Assembly (NCBI GenBank): GCA_009885205.1
Contig: VFLE01000190.1
Coordinates: 1-7,382 of the forward strand
Length of the DNA stretch: 7,382 nucleotides
Source of the DNA: Candidatus Shapirobacteria bacterium
Lineage (GTDB): Bacteria; Patescibacteriota; Microgenomatia; UBA12405
Direction of reading: 5' to 3'
Shown: one piece after another, positions 1 to 5,189 of the stretch
How the letters are laid out: each line of letters opens with the position of its first letter
Numbering within the stretch: position 1 is the stretch's first letter
Notes under the pieces: generated by a model
Databases searched by the model: none
What the model was told of the DNA's origin: nothing
What the model saw: the letters and a program-made list of their open reading frames with translations, nothing else
Position numbers and translations under genes: made by a program

Positions 1-20
1 ATAAAAGGAGGGATCTTAAG

Positions 21-62
21 GGTCTGGAATTCGCGAAGCGAATTCTGATGACCTTGGTTCCC
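21..62. repeat. 42-bp direct repeat flanking the MORN gene, left copy
   Basis: Positions 21-62 are identical to 1121-1162, exactly 1,100 bases apart, and contain the GCGAAGC mini-hairpin followed by CTGATGACCTTGGTTCCC. The pair brackets the whole MORN gene and its upstream repeat array. The right copy sits just past the 3' end of glmS, where it looks native as a transcript-end element; the left copy has no gene end beside it in the window. Homologous recombination between the copies would delete the MORN segment. Confidence 0.9.
27..45. repeat. Perfect palindromic mini-hairpin, copy 1
   Basis: GAATTCGCGAAGCGAATTC is an 8-bp perfect stem (27-34 with 38-45) closed by a GAA loop. Its centre is GCGAAGC, a heptamer known from biophysical work to fold into an unusually stable single-stranded DNA mini-hairpin. 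The same 19 bases recur at 1127-1145. It sits inside the 42-bp direct repeat 21-62. Confidence 0.9.
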
Positions 63-183
63 TTAAACCTTGGTTCCCTTAAACCTTGGTTCCCTTAAAC
101 CTTGGTTCCCTTATAAAAGGAGGGATCTTAAGGGAACCTTGGTTCCCTTAAACCTTGGTTCCCTTAAACCTTGGTTCCCTTAA
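51..183. repeat. 16-bp tandem repeat array, seven units, interrupted once
   Basis: The unit ACCTTGGTTCCCTTAA starts at 51, 67, 83 and 99 (the last one loses its final base), then at 136, 152 and 168. The two blocks are separated by the 22-bp leader repeat at 113-134. Each unit carries AACC-TT-GGTT, a small inverted repeat. At the junction of leader and second block, TTAAGGGAACC (128-138) and GGTTCCCTTAA (141-151) form a perfect 11-bp stem with a TT loop. The units share the GGTTCCC core with the palindromes found at gene ends across the window. The repeats are contiguous with no unique spacers. Function is unknown; expansion by slippage or recombination is likely. Confidence 0.9.
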
Positions 184-189
184 AATTGA
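182..189 (+). promoter_or_regulatory. Mimivirus-type early promoter octamer AAAATTGA
   Basis: AAAATTGA lies 45 bases before the ATG of the MORN gene, in an AT-rich leader. This exact octamer is the well-described early promoter element upstream of many Mimivirus genes. It begins inside the last unit of the 16-bp repeat array, so the promoter sits directly on the array's edge. No other gene here has a clear copy. The motif is short and could occur by chance, but its placement supports a promoter. Confidence 0.6.
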
Positions 190-234
190 ACCTTTTTGTT
201 ATCTTTCAATAAAGACAACAAAAAGCAACTTAAA

Positions 235-1056
235 ATGAGAACTTATAAACTTGCAAATGGCGACATTTACCAAGGACAAATGCAAGACGGAAAACGTCAT
301 GGCAAAGGTAAGTTAACATATGACAACGGGAACATATTCGACGGCCATTGGGAAAACGATCAGCGAAATGGATATGGAGAATATCAATGGATCGATGGGG
401 ATTGTTACAACGGATATTGGAAAGACCACATGTTTCATGGTCAAGGAACAATGGTCTATGCCACAAAAAACGAAAAATACGAAGGCGAATGGAGTTGCGA
501 CCATCCGGAAGGGCATGGCGTTTACCATTATAAAAATAATACTGTTTATACCGGACAATGGCATAACGGAAAACGCCAAGGTCAAGGAACATTGATGTGG
601 GCCGATGAGAAAGAATATTACAAAGGCGAATGGTCAAATGGAAAATTGACAGGTTACGGAATTTACCAATACGCAAACCTTTTGCGATATGAAGGAGAAC
701 TAATCGACGGAAAAGAAAACGGGTTTGGCAAAATGACTTTCCCCAATGGAGATAAGTTTTGCGGAAAATTCAAAAACGAAATTGCGGTAAACGGCGTCAT
801 TTATTACTTGAATGGAGATATTTACGAGGGAGAATGCCGCGATTTAATTCGACATGGAAAGGGCGTCATTGAATATGCGGATGATTCCGTATACAGCGGG
901 ACATGGCTGAATGATGTAAAGCATGGTAAGGGATGCTTTGCATGGGCGCCGGAATTTGACGAGGAGGGCGTATTTAAGTCGCCGTATATAACAATGGGTC
1001 GATGGAACGACGGAAAATATTGTGACCAATCGTATTATCATGCAGTTTACCAATAG
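235..1056 (+). CDS. MORN-repeat protein
   Basis: A 273-residue protein made almost entirely of MORN repeats. About ten units run from residue 12 to about 233, each beginning with a Y-x-G-x-W-like step and ending near G-x-G (for example YEGEW, YTGQW, YKGEW and YSGTW, followed by HGKG or GQGT). No signal peptide or catalytic domain is visible; a shorter divergent tail follows the repeats. MORN repeats fold as a beta-meander used for membrane-lipid or protein contacts, and MORN proteins are multicopy in several giant virus families; the partner here is unknown. I chose the ATG at 235 because the reading frame upstream holds only a TTG (196), implausible in a eukaryotic virus, and because the early promoter octamer is at 182-189. 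The TAG stop merges into the gene-end palindrome (TAGGGGGACCC). The gene is bracketed by a 42-bp direct repeat. Confidence 0.9.
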   Translation: MRTYKLANGDIYQGQMQDGKRHGKGKLTYDNGNIFDGHWENDQRNGYGEYQWIDGDCYNGYWKDHMFHGQGTMVYATKNEKYEGEWSCDHPEGHGVYHYKNNTVYTGQWHNGKRQGQGTLMWADEKEYYKGEWSNGKLTGYGIYQYANLLRYEGELIDGKENGFGKMTFPNGDKFCGKFKNEIAVNGVIYYLNGDIYEGECRDLIRHGKGVIEYADDSVYSGTWLNDVKHGKGCFAWAPEFDEEGVFKSPYITMGRWNDGKYCDQSYYHAVYQ

Positions 1057-1164
1057 GGGGACCCAATGTCATCAGAATTCTCATAAACCCCTCATTTTCC
1101 CTTAGAAAGATAAAAGGAGGGGTCTGGAATTCGCGAAGCGAATTCTGATGACCTTGGTTCCCCT
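1056..1164. terminator. Nested inverted repeat between convergent MORN and glmS genes
   Basis: The outer arms 1056-1080 and 1140-1164 are inverted copies that match at 22 of 25 positions; the longest uninterrupted match is 13 bases, starting GAATTCTGATG. Inside, ACCCCTCATTTT (1087-1098) pairs with AAAAGGAGGGGT (1111-1122) with one mismatch. The perfect mini-hairpin 1127-1145 overlaps the right arm and would compete with the outer stem. Seen from either gene, the order is the same: stop codon, TAGGGG(G/A)ACC, TCATCAGAATTC, ACCCCTC, T-rich. Mimivirus transcripts are known to be cleaved and polyadenylated at hairpins after genes, so I read this as a bidirectional transcript end. Confidence 0.7.
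1121..1162. repeat. 42-bp direct repeat flanking the MORN gene, right copy, with mini-hairpin 1127-1145
   Basis: Identical to 21-62. It contains the second GAATTCGCGAAGCGAATTC mini-hairpin (stem 1127-1134 with 1138-1145, GAA loop). It ends five bases before the glmS stop codon and forms the glmS half of the convergent transcript-end structure. Confidence 0.9.
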
Positions 1165-1167
1165 AAA

Positions 1168-2994
1168 TTATTCAACCGTCACAACTTTCGCCAAATTTCG
1201 CGGGAAATCCGGATTATGCCCCTTTTTCAAAGCCAATTGATAACTGATCAATTGTAAATAGACATTGGCCAATACACCCCCAAATGTCGAATTTTTATCC
1301 ACCATAAAATCGCATTCCTCCTGATCCGAAATTAAAATCACCGCGGCTTCCCGAGCCAATACCTCATTCTTCGCATTCTGATTTTTATCGCGATTTTCCG
1401 GTCCAATATCCAACAAAATAATCGGTACATCTTTTACGATGAGCGCAAAAGGGCCATGTTTCAATGCAGAGGAAGAAAATCCTTCCGCGTGTAAATATCC
1501 AATCTCTTTCAATTTCAATGCCCCCTCTTTTGCAATCGCTTCTTCTTTTCCCTTTCCCAACAAAAAAACAGAATTAGTATTCAACAAAAAATCAAACCCA
1601 TCTTTTTTTACAACTTCATACCTGTCCAAGATAGCCTGGATATCAAACGATAAATTGTGCAAATCGCGTATTATTTTTCTGCGTTTCTCCAAGCACGTAT
1701 TATAATTTTGTGAAAACCAGACGGCAATCATAGACAAAATAACACACTGAGAAGTGAACGATTTAGTCGACGCCACCCCCACCTCTCTACCCGCATTCAG
1801 ATATACGCCACAATCCGATTCGCGCGCAATCAAAGAATCCACTACATTCACTACCCCAATAGAAATAACGCCGTATTCTTGTGTAATATGAATGCATCTA
1901 TGCAAATCTTTTGTTTCTCCCGATTGGGATAGCATGATGCATGCAGTCTTGCCCCGTTTTGGTATATCTTTTGCATTAAATTCTGCGCCATCATAAATCG
2001 AAACGGTTTCGAATATATCCAGTGATTTAAAAATATCCAATGACCACATCCCCGCATAATAAGACGTTCCGCAGCCAAGCAAAATCAAATGGTTCACATC
2101 CAAAAGGCGTTCTTTCAAAGAATCAAGTCCGCCCAATTTTACAGATTCCAACGTGTCAATCCTCCCCCCATTATTAATCGCCCGGCGAACGGCATCCGGT
2201 TGTTCAAATATCTCTTTTAGCATCCAATTGTCATAATTCGCGGGGGTCAATTCAATATCCGAATAGACCTTTTTTTTAATCGGATAATCATGTACATTTT
2301 TGCTATATACAATATCCCCATTCAGTTTGGCAATTTCGATAATATCATGATTGTCCAAAACAATATACGTCTTTATATAATTCGAAAACGCAATTTGCTC
2401 AGACACCACTAGAGCCATTTCCCCGTCTAATCCCAATAATAAAGGGGACCCATTCCGGGTTATCCACATCCGTTCCGGAAAATCGCAATGAAGAATAATG
2501 AGTGCCCAGGTTCCGCGCAGTCGGGTTACGGCGATTTTTATCGCCATATTTACCGAATTCCCTTCGTCTAAATATTTGCCAATGAGGATAGCAATGACTT
2601 CGGTGTCCGTTTGTGATTTGAAGACATATCCTTCGTTTATTAGTTCGCTTTTTAATAACACGTAATTTTCGATTATTCCATTATGCACTAAAGATATGCG
2701 ATTTTTATTGTCATGATGAGGATGAGCATTTACATCCGTTTTACCGCCATGTGTAGCCCATCGTGTATGCGCAATGGCAATATTCGAATAGACATTGTTT
2801 TCTACCAATTTTTTATTCAATATATCGAGAGAATCATATGTATTAGTCGAAGCGAATTTAGTTGTTACAAAAGCACCCTCGTGAATGCATGATACTCCCA
2901 CTGAGTCATATCCTCGATTCTGTAATAGTTTTAATCCGGACAAAATATAATCGCGATATAGATCGAATCCTAAATAACCAACGATTCCGCACAT
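1168..2994 (-). CDS. glmS: Glutamine--fructose-6-phosphate aminotransferase (isomerizing), GFAT/GlmS
   Basis: Makes glucosamine-6-phosphate from fructose-6-phosphate and glutamine, the first committed step to UDP-GlcNAc. The 608-residue protein has the full family layout. An N-terminal glutamine amidotransferase domain (about 1-230) has the nucleophile Cys2 (MCGIVGYLG), HTRWATHGG (76-84), HNGIIENY (104-111) and SQTDTE (127-132). Two SIS sugar-isomerase domains follow, with GCGTSY (307-312), SQSGET (356-361), VASTKSFTSQ (407-416), KEGALKLKEI (489-498), the LKHGP histidine at 513 and the C-terminal LAKVVTVE carrying Lys603. No key residue is missing, so it should be active. The length matches bacterial GlmS (about 609) rather than animal GFAT (about 680). 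Chlorella viruses and Mimivirus also encode this enzyme, for hyaluronan or surface glycans. It starts at an ATG 34 bases from a divergent methyltransferase gene; no GNA1 or GlmU partner is in the window. Confidence 0.97.
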   Translation of the reverse strand: MCGIVGYLGFDLYRDYILSGLKLLQNRGYDSVGVSCIHEGAFVTTKFASTNTYDSLDILNKKLVENNVYSNIAIAHTRWATHGGKTDVNAHPHHDNKNRISLVHNGIIENYVLLKSELINEGYVFKSQTDTEVIAILIGKYLDEGNSVNMAIKIAVTRLRGTWALIILHCDFPERMWITRNGSPLLLGLDGEMALVVSEQIAFSNYIKTYIVLDNHDIIEIAKLNGDIVYSKNVHDYPIKKKVYSDIELTPANYDNWMLKEIFEQPDAVRRAINNGGRIDTLESVKLGGLDSLKERLLDVNHLILLGCGTSYYAGMWSLDIFKSLDIFETVSIYDGAEFNAKDIPKRGKTACIMLSQSGETKDLHRCIHITQEYGVISIGVVNVVDSLIARESDCGVYLNAGREVGVASTKSFTSQCVILSMIAVWFSQNYNTCLEKRRKIIRDLHNLSFDIQAILDRYEVVKKDGFDFLLNTNSVFLLGKGKEEAIAKEGALKLKEIGYLHAEGFSSSALKHGPFALIVKDVPIILLDIGPENRDKNQNAKNEVLAREAAVILISDQEECDFMVDKNSTFGGVLANVYLQLISYQLALKKGHNPDFPRNLAKVVTVE

Positions 2995-3028
2995 CTATTA
3001 TCTCTCTATATATAAGAGTTGTCTATAA
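2995..3028. promoter_or_regulatory. 34-bp divergent promoter between glmS and the methyltransferase
   Basis: Both genes must be served by these 34 bases, unless their promoters reach into the opposite coding region. It contains TCTATATATAA (3005-3015), thirteen bases before the methyltransferase ATG, and a second TCTA at 3022-3025. The core TATATATA reads as TATATATAGA toward glmS. The same 11-mer occurs on the minus strand at 6602-6612 before another gene. TCTA within an AT-rich stretch resembles the late promoter described for Cafeteria roenbergensis virus. No AAAATTGA is present. Confidence 0.5.
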
Positions 3029-4372
3029 ATGAATACGATTATTAACCGCAAGGACGCCGAAATAATCGAGTATTTGCAAACAAATATGAAAATTAAATCC
3101 GTAAAAAAAGACGAATTTGGAGAAGTATTTACCCCGTTGTCCCTCGTCAATGAAATATTGGACCAATTGCCGCGTGCCGTTTGGTTAAACAAAGATGCGA
3201 AATGGTTAGATCCGGCGGCGGGAATGGGGCACTTTTCCGCCGTGATTTATTTACGATTGGTTAAATCACTGGCCAAACAAATTCCCAACGAAAATGAACG
3301 CAAAAAACACATTCTTACGAATATGCTTTATATGGTCGAGCTCAATCCGGAAAACGTACACAAACTACGCCGATTCTTTGGGTCCAAGGGGACAAATATT
3401 TCCCTCGCCGATTTTTTAGAAGAAAGCGAGAAATGGCGGCGGGACCTGGGACAAACGACGTTTGATGTAGTAATTGGGAATCCTCCGTTTCAAGCCAAAA
3501 AAACGGCAGTATATAAAGGCGGAACAGGGAAAAGTATATTATGGGATAAATTTATTGTCGCTATTTTATCTGGTGATACGGCGGCTCTTATTAAGGGTGG
3601 ATATTTGGCTTTTTTGACTCCTGCAGGTTGGCGCAGACCCAACTCGGATCTTTATACCTTGATGACGCGCGAAAATCGTCTCTTATTTTTGCATATTTAT
3701 GGCATGGCAGATGGAGAAGCGCTCATGGGCGTTTCCACTCGATTTGATACGTATGTTATTCAACGCGATGAGGAAGCGTCTTATAAATCAACCGTAGTGG
3801 ATGAACACGGCAAACAATACAAATTGTTTGACGTTTTAAAATGGCCGTTTTTACCGAATTTTGCGTTCGATGCAATCCGGAAATTATTGGTCCCCAAAGA
3901 GAGGGGGATTCCGGTATTGTTCGATTCTTATACTTACGATGCGCGACGATTATCCGAAAAACAGACGGCGAAACATAAATATCCGATCGTTCATGGAATT
4001 ACACAAAACGGTCTCGGCATAAAATATGCCGAGAAGCGAGATACTGCCCAATTCGGCGTTTCCAAAGTATTATTGAATTTCAATGAACGGCAATATCCGT
4101 ATAACGATTTCGCCGGGAAATATGGAATGTCTCAGCTTACGTTTGGCATTCCAATTACCTCCAAAAAACAGGGAGAGAAATGGATAAAGGCGATTGAGAG
4201 CCCGGCATTTGAAGAGATTCTACGTGCAACTAAATGGGGTGTGTTTCAGACCGATTATCGCATGTTTCAATATTTCGATCCGACATTGTATAAACGCCGC
4301 GAATTTTCCAAGGCAAATAAAACGGTGAAAATTGGAAACCGAGCGTCGCTGAGGAAAACCAAGAAAAAATAA
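3029..4372 (+). CDS. N6-adenine DNA methyltransferase (Eco57I-like)
   Basis: A 447-residue S-adenosylmethionine-dependent DNA methyltransferase. Visible motifs, in order: motif X-like GEVFTPLSLVNEIL (31-44), AdoMet-binding motif I LDPAAGMGHFSA (60-71), acidic motif II VELNPENV (103-110), Asp128 in SLADFLE, and catalytic motif IV NPPF (151-154), the signature of amino-adenine methylation. This order (X, I, IV, then a long C-terminal target-recognition part) is that of gamma-class enzymes such as Eco57I-type methylases. The tail is basic (KTKKK). No restriction nuclease gene or nuclease motif is evident in the protein or its neighbours, so it is either an orphan methylase or its partner lies outside the window. 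The coding sequence contains a perfect 10-bp palindrome at 4012-4034. Target sequence cannot be read from the protein. Confidence 0.88.
   Translation: MNTIINRKDAEIIEYLQTNMKIKSVKKDEFGEVFTPLSLVNEILDQLPRAVWLNKDAKWLDPAAGMGHFSAVIYLRLVKSLAKQIPNENERKKHILTNMLYMVELNPENVHKLRRFFGSKGTNISLADFLEESEKWRRDLGQTTFDVVIGNPPFQAKKTAVYKGGTGKSILWDKFIVAILSGDTAALIKGGYLAFLTPAGWRRPNSDLYTLMTRENRLLFLHIYGMADGEALMGVSTRFDTYVIQRDEEASYKSTVVDEHGKQYKLFDVLKWPFLPNFAFDAIRKLLVPKERGIPVLFDSYTYDARRLSEKQTAKHKYPIVHGITQNGLGIKYAEKRDTAQFGVSKVLLNFNERQYPYNDFAGKYGMSQLTFGIPITSKKQGEKWIKAIESPAFEEILRATKWGVFQTDYRMFQYFDPTLYKRREFSKANKTVKIGNRASLRKTKKK
4012..4034. repeat. Perfect 10-bp palindrome inside the methyltransferase gene
   Basis: TCTCGGCATA (4012-4021) and TATGCCGAGA (4025-4034) form a perfect stem with an AAA loop. 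It lies in frame within the coding sequence (Gly-Leu-Gly-Ile-Lys-Tyr-Ala-Glu region, around residues 328-336). It is as strong as the intergenic hairpins but does not share their GGTTCCC core. Confidence 0.8.
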
Positions 4373-4376
4373 TGTG

Positions 4377-4386
4377 TTTCAATAAA
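4377..4386 (+). other. TTTCAATAAA motif, one of three copies
   Basis: TTTCAATAAA lies four bases after the methyltransferase stop codon and contains AATAAA, the eukaryotic poly(A) hexamer. The same ten bases occur at 204-213 (+) and on the minus strand at 5199-5208, where they fall inside the end of the exostosin-like gene, shortly before its terminal hairpin. Here too a GGGAACC hairpin follows about 22 bases later. A role in transcript ending is inference; giant viruses are thought to use hairpins rather than AATAAA. Confidence 0.4.
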
Positions 4387-4408
4387 ACTCGAGCGAGGAA
4401 GGGGTCTC

Positions 4409-4478
4409 GGGAACCTACGGTTCCCCTACAATATAAAGAAAAAGGGAGGGGTCGTAGGGGAACCGTAGGTTCCCCTAC
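4409..4478. terminator. Paired palindromes between convergent methyltransferase and 206-aa genes
   Basis: Two hairpins face each other. 4409-4415/4419-4425 is GGGAACC-TAC-GGTTCCC. 4454-4464/4468-4478 is GTAGGGGAACC-GTA-GGTTCCCCTAC, a perfect 11-bp stem with a 3-base loop. In addition 4409-4429 is a perfect 21-base inverted copy of 4454-4474, so one long stem is also possible. The second hairpin begins one base after the stop codon of the minus-strand gene. On the minus strand it is followed by ACCCCTCCC and TTTTTCT (4437-4443), which fits the poxvirus T5NT early termination pattern, though this may be chance. I read it as a bidirectional transcript end equivalent to 1056-1164. Confidence 0.75.
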
Positions 4479-4479
4479 A

Positions 4480-5100
4480 TTAGACGTCCATATACTTCAT
4501 CGTCTCTGAAAAACAACAATGCAAATACAAAATTCCCACTTCACATATCTCCCCATCAATCTTATTCATAAATTTGGCGAATTGAGTTTCAGGCGATCGG
4601 TTTCCGTTATCATATTGAAACTGTTTCAAATATTTACATTTTACGGCAAACATTCCCAGTACACAATCGTCCTCCATAAATAACATTTCGGCCACATTGT
4701 AAAATTTGATAAATGCATCATACGTCTCTTGATTTGCCTCCACGTATTTGAAAAACACATCGTTAAGAGGAGAATACCTTCCAGTAATTTTTATCACCAT
4801 ATCGTCGTCTTTTATATCATACGTTTTAATTACCGACTTGATATCATTTAATTCATTGATGCCCTTATGTTGAAACCGTTCGTCATTATTTTGCGTATAA
4901 TGAACCGGTATACCAAAATCGTCTAAAAATGTTTTACGGGGGCCATTGTTTTCAACAATAATCGCTTTCATAGAGCTTGGTAAAAGAGATAACGTTTTTT
5001 TTATATTTTCGGCATATTGCATCATTCGGTTTTCGGCCATATTTTTTTGATTGACTAAATATTTATTTGATATCGACGTTGTTATAATCAAATAAATCAT
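4480..5100 (-). CDS. Putative glycosyltransferase-like protein, 206 aa
   Basis: The product starts with a hydrophobic strand (MIYLIITTSI) typical of the first beta-strand of a nucleotide-sugar-binding fold rather than a cleaved signal peptide. Other landmarks are IVENNG (48-53), HKGINEL (78-84), DDDMVIKITGRY (98-109) and EDDCVLGMF (143-151). The K-(I/L)-T-G-R-Y element preceded by acidic residues recurs in uncharacterised glycosyltransferase-like proteins of giant viruses and of bacterial surface-polysaccharide clusters, so a sugar-transfer role is plausible but not proven. At 206 residues it is short for a complete GT-A enzyme and may be a minimal or accessory version. It follows the exostosin-like gene on the same strand with 65 bases between, and ends one base before a perfect hairpin. 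I find no clear promoter motif upstream. Confidence 0.6.
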   Translation of the reverse strand: MIYLIITTSISNKYLVNQKNMAENRMMQYAENIKKTLSLLPSSMKAIIVENNGPRKTFLDDFGIPVHYTQNNDERFQHKGINELNDIKSVIKTYDIKDDDMVIKITGRYSPLNDVFFKYVEANQETYDAFIKFYNVAEMLFMEDDCVLGMFAVKCKYLKQFQYDNGNRSPETQFAKFMNKIDGEICEVGILYLHCCFSETMKYMDV

Positions 5101-5129
5101 ATTTACAGTGTCGTTTTATTTTTGTTTTA

Positions 5130-5160
5130 CGAACCGAACGCTTATTCACAACTCGGTTTG
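5130..5160 (-). terminator. Hairpin after the exostosin-like gene
   Basis: AACCGA (5132-5137) pairs with TCGGTT (5153-5158), extended by a wobble pair and one more G-C pair to 5130/5160, with a 15-base loop. It begins five bases past the stop codon of the exostosin-like gene, in the 65-base gap before the 206-aa gene, whose promoter must lie in the same gap. A moderate structure; it could be the transcript end of the upstream gene or could back up the hairpin at 5166-5189. Confidence 0.4.
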
Positions 5161-5165
5161 GTATG

Positions 5166-5189
5166 TTAAGGGAAAAAAGGTTCCCCTAA
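5166..5189 (-). terminator. Degenerate gene-end hairpin overlapping a coding region
   Basis: On the minus strand TTAGGGGAA pairs with TTCCCTTAA (nine pairs including one G-U) around a CCTTTT loop. It is a degenerate member of the GGGGAACC/GGTTCCCC family, but here it lies inside the last eight codons and stop of the exostosin-like gene and so encodes its Leu-Gly-Glu-Pro-Phe-Phe-Pro tail. A TTTCAATAAA copy sits just upstream at 5199-5208. Confidence 0.55.

Larger units (their letters stand above)
1..134. repeat. 22-bp leader repeat, copies at 1-22 and 113-134
   Basis: ATAAAAGGAGGGATCTTAAG followed by GG occurs perfectly at 1-22 and again at 113-134. A shortened relative, ATAAAAGGAGG running directly into GGTCTGG, lies at 1110-1126, where the GATCTTAAG part is missing. 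A looser relative (AAAAGGGAGGGGTC) lies at 4440-4453. Read on the minus strand this block is the C-rich, T-rich tail (CCCTCCTTTTAT) that follows each palindrome of the gene-end module family. The two copies here are not next to any minus-strand gene end within the window, so they are orphan copies. Confidence 0.85.

Noticed and set aside
51..183. CRISPR array
   Set aside because: The 16-bp units are directly contiguous with no unique spacers, and no cas gene is present; it is a simple tandem repeat.
1..190. Insertion sequence or MITE with transposase
   Set aside because: There are palindromes and repeats but no transposase, no clear target-site duplication and no defined element ends, so I describe them only as repeats.
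196..234. Extended MORN start at TTG (196)
   Set aside because: The frame is open, but TTG starts are not expected in a eukaryotic virus, the ATG at 235 fits, and the extra residues look repeat-derived.
230..676. Minus-strand open frame opposite the MORN gene
   Set aside because: It is a shadow of the periodic MORN coding sequence; its translation has no recognisable domain and it lies wholly inside a strongly supported gene.
1439..2078. Open frames overlapping glmS in other frames
   Set aside because: They lie wholly within the well-conserved SIS region of glmS and show no family features of their own.
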